Notes: a model not told the origin generated them from the letters alone. Positions 27,065 to 35,993 are shown, counted from the first letter of the stretch. The stretch is DNA of 64,000 bases from JBFMEX01 sp040752215 (GCA_040752215.1 JBFMEX010000007.1:30615-94614); one strand, 5' to 3'. A program made the numbers and translations.

Positions 27065-27425
27065 CGCCGCGTCTTCCTCACAGTTTCGCCTCGAGCCCGG
27101 TCGTGGCCGACGGCAGGCTTCCGTGCAGCGCCGCCCGCGCACGACCATCACGCTGAGATTGCACGCTTTTCTTCCAGAGGCTCGAGGCTCTCCGGGCGCC
27201 GTCGTGCGCGCCTTCCCGGCGTGGACAGCCTGTGGACGATCTGTTAAGCGCGCGCGCCGATGCAACAGCCGCAGCAACGCTCCCCTGGAGCACGGCCGCG
27301 ATTTCCGGGACAGTGGGCGCTGCTCGCATCGTCGAGTTGTGCGCGTCAGACCTTCCCGTAGCGCGTCCCGGCACCGGTATTCCTGCGTCCCGGCTGCCAC
27401 GATCCATTCAAAGGGTACACGTATC
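27065..27425. other. Intergenic region before cpaC
   Basis: The 361 bases between tadG and cpaC hold no gene I can support. Open frames here have no family resemblance or start-site support. The cpaC promoter presumably lies here, but no clear -35/-10 pair was found. An AAGGG about ten bases before 27426 is the likely ribosome-binding site. Confidence 0.3.
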
Positions 27426-28958
27426 ATGAGGACGCTCAGTCAGCGCGCGTCGGCGTGCGGGCGCTTCGCCATCGTCTTTCTGGCGCTCGTTCTCGCCGGC
27501 CTCTTGCTCGGCGCCGGAATCCTGTTGCCGACCGGTGTTGCGGCGCAGGGTGTGCGCCAGTCCGCGGCACTCGCCGATCCCGATCACAAGTCGCACTTCC
27601 GCGTGCCGGCCGGCGTGCCGCTGCCGGTGACGCGCAAGATCACCATCGGCCTCGACAAGTCGATGCTGGTCGAGGTTCCCGTCGATCTGCAGAACGTGCT
27701 GGTGTCGAACCCGGAGGTGATGGACGCGGTGGTGCAGACCTCGCGCCAAGTCTACCTGCTGGCCAAGGACGTTGGCGAGGCCAACGCGTTCTTCATCGGC
27801 CCCGACGGCCAGAAGGTGCTGCTGCTCGAGGTCTCCGTCACGCGCGACCTCACCACCTTGAACGATACCATTGCGCGGCTGATCCCGGGCTCGAAGGTCC
27901 ATGCCGAGATGATGGGCGAGACGATCGTGCTCTCGGGCAGCGTCGCCTCGCCGGCGGACGCGAGCCGCGCCTCCGACCTCGCCAGCCGCTTCGTCAAGAA
28001 GCCGGACGGCGTCGTCAACCTGTTGTCGACCGCCTCCAAGGAGCAGGTGCTGCTCAAGGTGCAGGTGGCCGAGATGCAGCGCGACGCCATGCGGCGCATC
28101 GGCGTCGATCTTCCGGGCGCGGTGCTGAACAGCGGCAACTTCACCTTCGCCAAGGTTATCCAGAATGCGTTCCCGGTGACCAGCGCCGTGGTGCCGGCAG
28201 CGCAGGCGATCGCGGCCGGAGTCCCGCCGGTGGTAACTGCGGGCTCGGCGCTGCAGCCGACCTGGTCGACGCCCAACCAGAGCGTGACGGCCATGATCCA
28301 GGCGCTGGAGCGCGCTGGCGTGCTGAAGACGCTCGCCGAGCCGACGCTGACGGCGATCTCGGGCGAGACTGCCAAGTTCCTCGCCGGCGGTGAGTTTCCG
28401 ATCCCGATCGCGCAGGAGAACAACTCGATCACCGTCGAGTGGAAGCAGTTCGGCGTCAACGTCAGCTTCAAGCCCGTGGTTCTGACCGAGGGCCGCATCA
28501 GCCTCAACATCTCGGCCGAGGTCAGCGAGATCTCCAGCGAGGGCGCGATCTCGCTCGCCACCATCACGTTGCCGGGCCTGCGCGTCCGGCGTGCGGAGAC
28601 GACGCTCGAGATGCCGTCGGGCGGCACGCTCGCCATGGCCGGCCTCTTGTCGGACGATACGCGCCAGAGCGTCGAGGGGGTGCCGGGGCTGAAGAACCTG
28701 CCCGTGCTCGGCGCGCTGTTCCGATCCAACGACTACCGGCGGCGTGAGACCGAGCTGGTGATCCTCGTCACGCCGTATCTCGCCACGCACGCGGCCAAGC
28801 AGGATCTGACGCGGCCCGATGTCGGTTTCGCGCCGGAGACGGAGCTCAAGGAGCTGTTCTTCGGGCACATCAACCGCGTCTACGGCCACGAGGGCAAGGC
28901 CGGCCGCTATCAGGGCGACTATGGCTATGCGATCGACTATCCGGGGGTGAAGGGATGA
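27426..28958 (+). CDS. cpaC: CpaC/RcpA outer-membrane secretin of Tad pilus
   Basis: CpaC forms the outer-membrane channel for Flp pili. The 510-residue protein has a signal peptide (LALVLAGLLLGAGILLPTGVAA), the pilus-type N-terminal domain (DKSMLVEVPVDLQNVLVSNP, QVYLLAKDVGEAN), a BON-like segment (VVLSGSVASPADA-like region near residue 170) and the secretin C-terminal domain (MIQALERAGVLKTLAEPTL, FLAGGEFPIPI, and VPGLKNLPVLGALFRSNDY). The ATG at 27426 is selected for the signal peptide. cpaD follows with an ATGA overlap. Confidence 0.93.
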   Translation: MRTLSQRASACGRFAIVFLALVLAGLLLGAGILLPTGVAAQGVRQSAALADPDHKSHFRVPAGVPLPVTRKITIGLDKSMLVEVPVDLQNVLVSNPEVMDAVVQTSRQVYLLAKDVGEANAFFIGPDGQKVLLLEVSVTRDLTTLNDTIARLIPGSKVHAEMMGETIVLSGSVASPADASRASDLASRFVKKPDGVVNLLSTASKEQVLLKVQVAEMQRDAMRRIGVDLPGAVLNSGNFTFAKVIQNAFPVTSAVVPAAQAIAAGVPPVVTAGSALQPTWSTPNQSVTAMIQALERAGVLKTLAEPTLTAISGETAKFLAGGEFPIPIAQENNSITVEWKQFGVNVSFKPVVLTEGRISLNISAEVSEISSEGAISLATITLPGLRVRRAETTLEMPSGGTLAMAGLLSDDTRQSVEGVPGLKNLPVLGALFRSNDYRRRETELVILVTPYLATHAAKQDLTRPDVGFAPETELKELFFGHINRVYGHEGKAGRYQGDYGYAIDYPGVKG

Positions 28959-29710
28959 CGACCGTCAGGCAACGCGAGAGTGCGACGGGGATGCGCTCCG
29001 TGATCCGCACGCTGGCGCTTGCACTCGCGCTGACCAGCGCGGGATGCCGCGAGCACCTCCGGGTCGACGACGCGACCGCGGGCCAGATCAACGATCCCGA
29101 CAAGCGCCATCCGATCGCGTTCACCCGGCGCACCGAGGCGCTCTACGTCGAGGTGGCGCAAACGGGCGACGGGCTGAGCCCCAACCAGCAGGCCGACGTA
29201 TGGCGCTTCCTCGAGCGCTACAAATCGGAGAGTGCCGGGCCGCTCAGGATCTCGGCGCCCGGCTCCGTCAAGGGGCACATGTCGGTGTCGCGTTCGGTAC
29301 GTCATGTCGAGGCGATGGTCGCCGACGCCGGCATTCCGCGGAGTGCCGTCGAGGAGCGCCGCCATCACGGCGCGGGCGAGCTCGGCCAGGCCGTGAAGCT
29401 CGCCTACGAGCGGCCGGTGGCGATGGCGCCGGAGTGCGGCTCGTGGCCCGAGGACCTCGGCGAGAACCGCGAGCGGTTGCCCAACGAGAATTTCGGCTGC
29501 GCCTCGCAGCGCAACCTCGCCATGATGGTCGCCAACGCGCGCGACCTCAAGGTGCCGCAGGAGGAGACGCCGCGCGCGAGCGAGCGCCGCGACGTGATCT
29601 GGACCAAGTACATCGGCGCGGAGAAGTCGGGAGCCAAGGGCGGCAGCGGCTCGTCCTCCTCGGGTGGAGGTGGCGGCGGCGGCGGTCTCGGCCCGCCGCT
29701 TCGCCAGTAG
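28955..29710 (+). CDS. cpaD: CpaD-like pilus lipoprotein
   Basis: CpaD is an outer-membrane-associated lipoprotein that assists the Tad secretin. The 251-residue product has a lipoprotein signal ending in LTSAGC, an OmpA-like segment of the CpaD family (SVSRSVRHVEAMVADAGIP), the conserved NFGCASQRNLAMMVANARDL and a glycine/serine-rich tail. The ATGA overlap with cpaC indicates coupling. The inner-membrane and ATPase genes normally nearby (cpaB, cpaE, cpaF, tadB, tadC) are not in the window. Confidence 0.9.
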   Translation: MTTVRQRESATGMRSVIRTLALALALTSAGCREHLRVDDATAGQINDPDKRHPIAFTRRTEALYVEVAQTGDGLSPNQQADVWRFLERYKSESAGPLRISAPGSVKGHMSVSRSVRHVEAMVADAGIPRSAVEERRHHGAGELGQAVKLAYERPVAMAPECGSWPEDLGENRERLPNENFGCASQRNLAMMVANARDLKVPQEETPRASERRDVIWTKYIGAEKSGAKGGSGSSSSGGGGGGGGLGPPLRQ

Positions 29711-29864
29711 CGCGGTCGCGGGCCCGGCGGGCGCGATCCACGGGTCACGATTGCGTGGTGACGGTCCGCAACTCTTCCCCGCGGCGATCGCTCGCGCCTA
29801 AGCTCGCCCCGAACGGTCTTGAGGCGGCCGGCGCGCTTCGGCGCAGGAGGATCGAGCCGGGCAG

Positions 29865-30632
29865 GTGCGGCGCGGTCGCACGATGGATGCGAGTATCGAC
29901 ACGACGGGCTGGCGGCGCGCCGGCAGGGTGCTGCTCGCGCTTGGCCTGGTCGCCGGCATGCCGATCGAGGGGTCGGCGGGCGACCTCTCGGTGCGCGAGG
30001 TGACGGAGGCGCTGTTCCGCGCCGCCCCGTCGGTGCCCGTCGATTTCGCGCGCCGCGATCTCTGCTCGCTCGACCTTTCGGGGCTCGACTTCAAACGCGC
30101 CCGGCTCGGCGGCGCCAACCTGTTCGGTGTCGATCTCAGTGGGGCCAATCTGACCGGAACGGATCTCGCGGGTGGGCGGCTGGATCGGGCGGTGCTCACC
30201 GGCACCGACTTCTCCGGCGCCAGCCTCAGAGGCGCCTCGCTGCTCCGGCCGACGGTCTACTCGAGTCTCGGCTTCGACCGGCGCGAGGCGCCGTGGTTCG
30301 CCGGCGCCGATCTCAGCCGCGCCGACATCTCTCCGCACGAGACGCGCGGCGACATCTCCAGCATGCCACGCAACCAGCTCCCCTATTGCGACTTCACCGA
30401 CGCCAACCTCGAAGGCGCCAACCTCCAGTATGCGCTGCTGACATTCGCCAGGCTCGTTCGGGCGCGGCTCGTCGGCGCCAACCTTGCCAACAGCGATCTT
30501 TCGAAGGCCGATCTGTCGGGCGCCGACCTGACCGGCGCCGACCTCGACGGCGCGATTCTGACCGGCGCCGTCGGCCTCGATGCGGTGAGAGGCCTCGACC
30601 GGGTGGTCAATCTCGACCGTGCCGTACGATAA
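29865..30632 (+). CDS. Secreted pentapeptide-repeat protein 1
   Basis: The protein has about 255 residues: a signal-like N-terminus (VLLALGLVAGMPIEGSA), a short helical segment, then pentapeptide repeats of the form A(D/N)Lxx interrupted once around residues 110-140 by a non-repeat insert with tyrosine and arginine. It ends with VVNLDRAVR. Pentapeptide repeats fold as a right-handed quadrilateral beta-helix, and export to the periplasm is uncommon. The GTG at 29865 and ATG at 29883 are both possible, with AGGAGG at 29845-29850 nearer the former. A similar gene lies downstream at 31685-32515. Confidence 0.82.
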   Translation: MRRGRTMDASIDTTGWRRAGRVLLALGLVAGMPIEGSAGDLSVREVTEALFRAAPSVPVDFARRDLCSLDLSGLDFKRARLGGANLFGVDLSGANLTGTDLAGGRLDRAVLTGTDFSGASLRGASLLRPTVYSSLGFDRREAPWFAGADLSRADISPHETRGDISSMPRNQLPYCDFTDANLEGANLQYALLTFARLVRARLVGANLANSDLSKADLSGADLTGADLDGAILTGAVGLDAVRGLDRVVNLDRAVR

Positions 30633-30737
30633 GGCGCAGCTCCAGGTCGTGGTTGAGGTCGGTTCGATTTTCGCCCATCATCGATCCCGAGAGCCCTCGA
30701 CGGGCCGGATCGTGAGCGACACGTGCGCGCCGAGCCG

Positions 30738-30811
30738 GTGTGGTGCTTCGCAATTGCCGACCACGATCTGCGGCGGGCTCCGCGTCGGCAATTGCCAGAT
30801 GAGCACCACAC
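30738..30811. repeat. Long inverted repeat A upstream of DUF1194 gene
   Basis: GTGTGGTGCT-(2)-GCAATTGCCGAC at 30738-30761 pairs perfectly with GTCGGCAATTGC-(6)-AGCACCACAC at 30784-30811, giving 22 base pairs with one asymmetric internal loop and a 22-base apical loop. It lies in the 330-base gap (30633-30962) that otherwise holds no gene. Confidence 0.8.
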
Positions 30812-30841
30812 TGAGCCAATGAAGATTCTCGTGTCCCTCAT

Positions 30842-30893
30842 GCACCGCAAATACCGAAGCTGTCTGCTGCAACCTGGTCGGCATTTGCGGTGC
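30842..30893. repeat. Inverted repeat B upstream of DUF1194 gene
   Basis: GCACCGCAAATACCGA at 30842-30857 pairs with TCGGCATTTGCGGTGC at 30878-30893 (15 of 16 positions) across a 20-base loop. Its left arm shares 10 of 12 bases with part of repeat A (CGCAATTGCCGA against CGCAAATACCGA), so A and B look related. Two smaller hairpins follow, one around 30904-30923 and CCTGTG/CACAGG at 30927-30949. Confidence 0.75.
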
Positions 30894-30962
30894 GCGATAC
30901 GAGGGCAGAGAGGGTTCCCTGCCGGGCCTGTGTGTCCGCCTCGCACAGGGGCTCTCGCCCTG

Positions 30963-31691
30963 GTGCGAAGGCGCTTTGCGCGTCTGGCGGTCGCCGCCAT
31001 GCTCGTGGCGGCCGGCCCGGTGCGTGCCGAGCCGGCGGGTGAGGTCGATACCGCGCTCATCGTCTCGGTCGACGTGTCGAGCTCGGTCGACGAGCGCCGC
31101 TACCAGCTCCAGCTCGAGGGCATCGCCTCGGCGCTCGAGGACAAGGGTGTGATCGAGGCCATTCTGAACGGTCCGAGGGGCGGCATCCTGCTGGCGATGG
31201 TCGCGTGGGACGACCGCCAGCGCGTGGCGTTGCCCTGGGTCAGGATCGCAAGCACGGCGGATGCCTTCGCGGCGGCGCAGCGCGTGCGCGCCCTGCCGCG
31301 CTACAGCGGCCAGTTCACATGTGTCGCCGGCATGCTGCGCTATCTCTCCGACAAAGTGATCCCGCAAATACCGGCCAAGGCGCTGCGTGTTGTCGTCGAT
31401 GTCTCGGGCGATGGCAGCGACAACTGCAATGCCGAGGAATCCGCGGCGGCGGTGCGCGACGAGCTTGCCTCGCGCGCCACGACCATCAATGGCCTGCCGA
31501 TCCTCGAGGGCCGCGAGGCAGCAACCTTGGAGCAGTGGTACACCGAGAATGTGAAGGGCGGGCCGGGATCGTTCATCCTGCCCGCCGACGGCTACGAGGA
31601 CTTCGGTCGCGCCATCCGCCAGAAGTTCGTGATCGAGATCAGCGGCCGCTCTGCACCGCTGCCGCCGAGGCGCAAGATCGCCGGCTACTGA
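30963..31691 (+). CDS. DUF1194-type secreted von Willebrand A protein
   Basis: The protein has about 242 residues with a signal peptide (RRRFARLAVAAMLVAAGPVRA) and a single von Willebrand-like domain whose metal site begins DVSSS at residue 37 (VDTALIVSVDVSSSVDERR). Later conserved parts are AMVAWDDRQRVALPW and VVVDVSGDGSDNC. This is the DUF1194 family of secreted alphaproteobacterial proteins of unknown role. The GTG at 30963 is chosen for the signal peptide, although the frame is open upstream to 30723. It converges with the second pentapeptide gene, with a 7-base overlap of the 3' ends. Confidence 0.8.
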   Translation: MRRRFARLAVAAMLVAAGPVRAEPAGEVDTALIVSVDVSSSVDERRYQLQLEGIASALEDKGVIEAILNGPRGGILLAMVAWDDRQRVALPWVRIASTADAFAAAQRVRALPRYSGQFTCVAGMLRYLSDKVIPQIPAKALRVVVDVSGDGSDNCNAEESAAAVRDELASRATTINGLPILEGREAATLEQWYTENVKGGPGSFILPADGYEDFGRAIRQKFVIEISGRSAPLPPRRKIAGY

Positions 31692-32515
31692 TCATGTTGC
31701 GCGCGGTCGAGGTTGATCGCCTTGTCGAGGTTCAGCGCTTGCGACCTGCCCTTGAGCCGCTGCAGGCGCGCCGAGTTGACGTCGGCGGCGGCGAAATCGG
31801 CGCTGGTCACGTCGGCTCCGGTGAGGTCAGCGCCGCCGAGCTCTGCTCCGGCGAGGTTGGCGCCCCTGAGGCTCGCGTCTTTCAGCGTCGCATACTCGAG
31901 CACCACGCGGGCGAGGTTGGCGCCGGCAAAGGACGCCGATTCGAGGTTGGCCGACTTCAACACGCCGCGCATGAGCCCCATCGACTGGTTCTTCATGTCG
32001 GCAGAGAGGTCGGCGTTGTCGAAGCGCGCACCCGTCAGGTTGGCGCGCGACATGTCGGCGGCGATGCGGGCGCCGGTGAAATCCGCGCCCTCCATGCGCG
32101 CTCCCATCAGCTGGGTCGCGAACAGGCTGGCACCCTTCAGACTCGCGCCGGACAGGTCCGCGTCGAGGCCCCAGGCCTGGTCGAGCACCACGCCGTCGAG
32201 GTTGGCGCCTTTCAGATTGGCCTTGTTGATACGCGCCGACTGCAGCTTCACACGCCTGAGATCGAGGCCCGAGAGATCGAGGCCGTTGAGGCGGCGTGCC
32301 GAGAGATCGATGGTCTCGCCTGACGTCGCCTTGGCGAGCAACACCTCGATGTCGGCGCGCGTCATCTCGGCCTTGGTGAACTCGTCGGACTTGAGGTCGA
32401 GGAACTGCAGCATGTCTTGCGCGGAGGCGGGTCGCCCGAGTGCTCCCGCGGCGAGGGCGACGGCGAGGAGTAATGTGGCGGCATATGGCGAGCGGATCGA
32501 CACAGGCGGCTCCAA
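31685..32515 (-). CDS. Secreted pentapeptide-repeat protein 2
   Basis: The 276-residue protein has a signal peptide (AATLLLAVALAAGALGRPASA), a helical segment of about 40 residues (FTKAEMTRADIEVLLAKA) and about 30 pentapeptide repeats (LSGLDLRRVKL, LKGANLDGVV, and others). It ends AINLDRAQHDQ, similar to the VVNLDRAVR end of the protein at 29865, and both share a SxxDLSGLD-type first coil. The two are probably paralogues that bracket the DUF1194 gene. A periplasmic role close to methylotrophy genes is suggested only by position. Confidence 0.82.
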   Translation of the reverse strand: MEPPVSIRSPYAATLLLAVALAAGALGRPASAQDMLQFLDLKSDEFTKAEMTRADIEVLLAKATSGETIDLSARRLNGLDLSGLDLRRVKLQSARINKANLKGANLDGVVLDQAWGLDADLSGASLKGASLFATQLMGARMEGADFTGARIAADMSRANLTGARFDNADLSADMKNQSMGLMRGVLKSANLESASFAGANLARVVLEYATLKDASLRGANLAGAELGGADLTGADVTSADFAAADVNSARLQRLKGRSQALNLDKAINLDRAQHDQ

Positions 32516-32602
32516 GCCAAGGCGCGTCGCTCATTCATGCCACGCTTGCGGTCCGAGCGCGCCTCACATCGTCGCGAGAGCGCCGTGACGCCTTCCGCCT
32601 GA

Positions 32603-33412
32603 TCATCCCGTGAGCAGGATCTCGCCCTTGCCGATGGTCGCGAGATCGCCCATCAGCTTACGCACCATGGGCCCGAGCGGCGGCGGCGCCAGGGGGCCGA
32701 GCTTGGCGGTGAAATGGCGATCGAGCAGCCGCAGCGTCACGAGATCGTGAAAGCCGCAGTCGGCGAACGTAGCTGGAATCTCGTCGAGGCTCGGGGTGAT
32801 CAGTGTGCCGCGCCGCATCAGCGCACCCGGCATGGCGCCGAGCCCGCATTCGGTCAGAATCGTGCCGCCCATCATGCGCGAGCCGGCGCCGGTGCCGCAG
32901 CGGCCCTTGACCACGATCGTGCCGCGCCGCATCCGGTCGCCGGCTCGATCCCCGATGTCGCCGCCGACGAGCACCATCCCGCCGGCCATGCCGAAACGCT
33001 CGCCGTGGCGCGGGCCGCCGACGCGATCGCCCGCGCGCCCGGTGGCGGTGACGAGCCCGCCGGAGAGACCCGCCGCGAGGCCGTGGCCGGCACTGCCGCG
33101 GATGTCGAGCCGGCCGCCCGTCATTGCGGCTGCCGCATGGTCGCCGACGTCGCCCTCGACGATCATCGTGCCGCCGTCGAGCCCGGCGCCGACGCCGTCC
33201 AGGGCATCCATGCTGCCCTCGATCACGATCTCTGCGCCCGGTGCACCGGTGATACGGAAGATGTCGCCGAGCGGAATGGGTTGGTCGCCGCCGCGCACCA
33301 CCTCGCGCGCGATCTCGGCGGGGGCGAGCGCGACGAGCCGTGACGGCGCGAGGCCGGTGAGGTCGAGCCGGCCGGCAGGAGTGTCACGCAGCGCGAGCAC
33401 CAGCCGGCTCAT
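32603..33412 (-). CDS. fhcC: Formyltransferase/hydrolase complex subunit C
   Basis: FhcC is the GltB/FmdC-type subunit of the Fhc complex, which moves the formyl group from tetrahydromethanopterin to methanofuran and hydrolyses it to formate. The 269-residue protein shows the right-handed beta-helix repeat of G-x-x-x-G strands (AGLDGGTMIVEGDVGDHA, MRRGTIVVKGRCGTGAG, MMGGTILTECGLGAMPG). It is the last gene of fhcBADC and its start overlaps the fhcD stop (ATGA). Confidence 0.95.
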   Translation of the reverse strand: MSRLVLALRDTPAGRLDLTGLAPSRLVALAPAEIAREVVRGGDQPIPLGDIFRITGAPGAEIVIEGSMDALDGVGAGLDGGTMIVEGDVGDHAAAAMTGGRLDIRGSAGHGLAAGLSGGLVTATGRAGDRVGGPRHGERFGMAGGMVLVGGDIGDRAGDRMRRGTIVVKGRCGTGAGSRMMGGTILTECGLGAMPGALMRRGTLITPSLDEIPATFADCGFHDLVTLRLLDRHFTAKLGPLAPPPLGPMVRKLMGDLATIGKGEILLTG

Positions 33413-34308
33413 GGCAGCAGCTCCTTCAGATGATAGTGATGCTGGCCGAGCTTGCCGCCGTAGTTGCCGGCGCTGATGCGGGAGATGCCCTTGCCCGCGC
33501 CGACGGCGGTCACCGCCGCGAGGCCGGCACGCATGGCGGCGGCGACGGCGGCGGAGGTGAGGCCGTCGATCACGATCTCCAGCACGGCGATGGTGTCGGC
33601 ATCGAGCTCGCTTCTGACCGCACCCTTGAGGGTCGGGCAGAACGCGTCGTTGGTCGAGGCGATCATGCCCTTGTACTTGGCGCCGACCTTGGAACCGGAG
33701 CGAACGATGCCGCCCGGAAACGGCGTGATGACGTCGTCGACCTTGGCGATCGCCGCTACCGCCGCCTCGCACGTCTCGAGCAGCCCGACGCGCTCGCGCC
33801 CGAGGATCAGGAGGTTGCCGCCGCCGACCGCGTTGGTGACGACTCCGGTGGTGTCCTCGCACACGAACTCGCCGTCCATGACCGGAATGCGCCAGAAGCG
33901 CCGCGCGTCGAGCTTCTTTGCCGTCTGGTAGCCGTCGCCGAAATAGCGCGCCGTCTTGCCGAGCGCGAGCCGCTGGGAGGCCTCGACACCGGCGTAGCAG
34001 GCCGAGCCGGGGCTGGTCAGCACGCACTGGCCGACACGGTTGGAAAGCTGCGGCTGCAGCGCTTCCGGCGAGAAGCCGAACAGGAGCACGCGCACGCCGG
34101 GTCGCCCGTCGGGGGTCTCCTCGGGAGAAAGCTCGCGGTCGATGCCGCACTCGGCGCCGCAGCCGATCACCGAGGTGCCGAAGCCGGACATGGTGACGGC
34201 GGCCGTCCGTGCCCATCTGGCACTGTCGGCGGTGACGACGACACCGGTCGCGCTCATCCCGAACGCCTCGGCGAACGTGTCGTCGATTGCGATGCCGTTG
34301 ACGATCAT
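33409..34308 (-). CDS. fhcD: Formylmethanofuran-tetrahydromethanopterin formyltransferase (FhcD/Ftr)
   Basis: FhcD catalyses formyl transfer between tetrahydromethanopterin and methanofuran inside the Fhc complex. The 299 residues match Ftr length and show IDDTFAEAFGM at the start, CGAECGID, RYFGDGYQTAKKLD, GVVTNAVGGGN, TPFPGGIVRSGSKVG and a C-terminal NYGGKLGQHHYHL. It overlaps fhcA upstream and fhcC downstream by four bases each, so the subunits are translated in a coupled way. Confidence 0.96.
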   Translation of the reverse strand: MIVNGIAIDDTFAEAFGMSATGVVVTADSARWARTAAVTMSGFGTSVIGCGAECGIDRELSPEETPDGRPGVRVLLFGFSPEALQPQLSNRVGQCVLTSPGSACYAGVEASQRLALGKTARYFGDGYQTAKKLDARRFWRIPVMDGEFVCEDTTGVVTNAVGGGNLLILGRERVGLLETCEAAVAAIAKVDDVITPFPGGIVRSGSKVGAKYKGMIASTNDAFCPTLKGAVRSELDADTIAVLEIVIDGLTSAAVAAAMRAGLAAVTAVGAGKGISRISAGNYGGKLGQHHYHLKELLP

Positions 34309-35969
34309 GACTGGCGCGTCCCGCTCGGCTGCACGACGATCGACCCCTTGTCGCCCTCGACGATCTCCTCGTCGGAGAGCTTGAAGCTCTGCATCGACAT
34401 GGTGTGGTAGCGCGCGAAGTAGTCGCCGAGCGCCTTCTCGACCGTGCGGTCGAACTCGGGCCGGACGACGTGGGTCGCGCCCTGCACCACCTTGACGATC
34501 TCGCCGTGCTTGACGATCAGCTCGCCGCCCTTGAACACCATCACCGGCCTCGCGAACATCGTCTCGCGGTCGGGGTTGTCCTCGTAGACCGTAATGTCGG
34601 CCGACGCGCCGGGGCCCAAGTGTCCGCGGTCGGCGAGGCCGAGGCTCCGCGCCGGCCCGGCCCTGGTCATGATCGCAATTTCGTAGAGCGTGTACTCGCG
34701 GTCGAGTGATGCGAGCGTGCTCGCTTGCGCGGCGTCGGGATGGATCTTCTGCAGCATGTCGTTGCGGAAGCCCTTGTCCATGAGCAGGCGGATGAGGTGC
34801 GGGTAGGTCGTGAACGGCGCGCCGTTCGGATGGTCGGTCGTGAGAAACACGCGCCAGGGATCGTCGACCATCAGGAATGTCTCGAGCCCGATCGCCCATT
34901 GCAGCGCGTTGACGAAGCTCTTGTCGCGGTACTTCATCGGCACAACTCCGCAGCCGGCGTCGCACTCGATGTCCATCACCACCCACTTCTTGGGGCTGGC
35001 GCTCTTGGTGTTGCCGTACTGGCGCATGCTGTCGCCGGAGGCGGTGCACGTCTGCCCGAACAGGATCTGGCCGATGTCGATCGACACGTTCTTGTGGCGG
35101 TTGACCAGCTCGGCGACGCGCGCGGCGCCGGAGGAGAACTTGCGGTCGCCCTCGGTGCCGTAGCTGTGGAACTGGATGTGGGTGAGGTGAACGGGGAGTC
35201 CCTCGAGCGCGCGGATGGTCGCGAGCGTGGTCTCGACGTTGCCCGGCACGCCGAGATTGCAGCCGTGCACGTGAACCGGATGCGGGACGCCGAGTTCCTT
35301 CAAGCCGCGCGAGAGCGCGAGCAGGATGTCGCGCGGCGTGAGGCCGTAGTGGACGTGGCGCTCGTCGAGGTCGAGCTGGCGTTGGTTGAACTTGAACGCG
35401 CTGATGCCGCCGGGGTTGACGACCTTGACCGCGATCGCCTGCGCTGCGTGCATGCTCCAGGCGATGTAGTCCTTGACCTCCTCGAAGCTGCGCCTGCCGG
35501 CGAGCAGCCGCAGGAAATAGTCGTCGCTGCCGAGCATGACGAACGCGCCTTTGTCGACCATCGGCGTGTCGCCCATCTCCATGTGGGCCTGGCGCGCGTT
35601 GGCCGGCAGCATTGCGGGCTCGAAGCAGGCGGTATAGCCCATCTCGGCGTAGCGGTAGCCGGCGGTCAGTGTGGACGGGACGGCGTGGCCGCAGCCGGCG
35701 CGGGTGAGTTCGGTGCGCGCGACCTCGTCGCCAAGGTGGTCCTCCGGCAGCATCATGCGCGCGATCGTCACCTTGCCGCCGCCGATGTGGGTGTGGGGAT
35801 CGATGGCGCCGGCCATGACGACGCGCCCCTGCAGCCCGTACTCCTGGTCGACGCGGGCCTCCGGCTCGGCGGCGACGATGCGGCCGTCGCGGACATAGAT
35901 GTCGCGCACGATGCCATCGACCCCGTGTGCGGGATCGTAGACGCGTCCGCCTGTCAGCTTGATCAGCAT
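34305..35969 (-). CDS. fhcA: Formyltransferase/hydrolase complex subunit A
   Basis: FhcA is the amidohydrolase-type subunit that hydrolyses formylmethanofuran to formate. The 554-residue protein has the metal-binding start DPHTHIGGGK, then HVHGCNLG, VHLTHIQFHSYG and LTTDHPNG, all expected in the FmdA/FwdA branch. In methanogens the homologue works with a tungsten/molybdenum dehydrogenase to reduce CO2, whereas in methylotrophs the complex runs as a hydrolase. It starts 24 bases after fhcB and overlaps fhcD. Confidence 0.96.
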   Translation of the reverse strand: MLIKLTGGRVYDPAHGVDGIVRDIYVRDGRIVAAEPEARVDQEYGLQGRVVMAGAIDPHTHIGGGKVTIARMMLPEDHLGDEVARTELTRAGCGHAVPSTLTAGYRYAEMGYTACFEPAMLPANARQAHMEMGDTPMVDKGAFVMLGSDDYFLRLLAGRRSFEEVKDYIAWSMHAAQAIAVKVVNPGGISAFKFNQRQLDLDERHVHYGLTPRDILLALSRGLKELGVPHPVHVHGCNLGVPGNVETTLATIRALEGLPVHLTHIQFHSYGTEGDRKFSSGAARVAELVNRHKNVSIDIGQILFGQTCTASGDSMRQYGNTKSASPKKWVVMDIECDAGCGVVPMKYRDKSFVNALQWAIGLETFLMVDDPWRVFLTTDHPNGAPFTTYPHLIRLLMDKGFRNDMLQKIHPDAAQASTLASLDREYTLYEIAIMTRAGPARSLGLADRGHLGPGASADITVYEDNPDRETMFARPVMVFKGGELIVKHGEIVKVVQGATHVVRPEFDRTVEKALGDYFARYHTMSMQSFKLSDEEIVEGDKGSIVVQPSGTRQS

Positions 35970-35993
35970 CGTCTCGATTTCCGCCTTCTTCGG

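Noticed and set aside
25223..27427. A 1,263-codon open frame on the minus strand (23636-27427) suggesting a giant fused protein
   Set aside because: Only the part up to 25222 has ligase motifs. The remainder mirrors tadG on the plus strand and has the low-complexity Arg/Gly/Ala composition of an antisense shadow.
30723..30962. Extension of the DUF1194 protein to the first ATG at 30723
   Set aside because: The extension runs through the hairpin-rich gap, shows no conserved protein character and would bury the signal peptide about 80 residues inside the chain.
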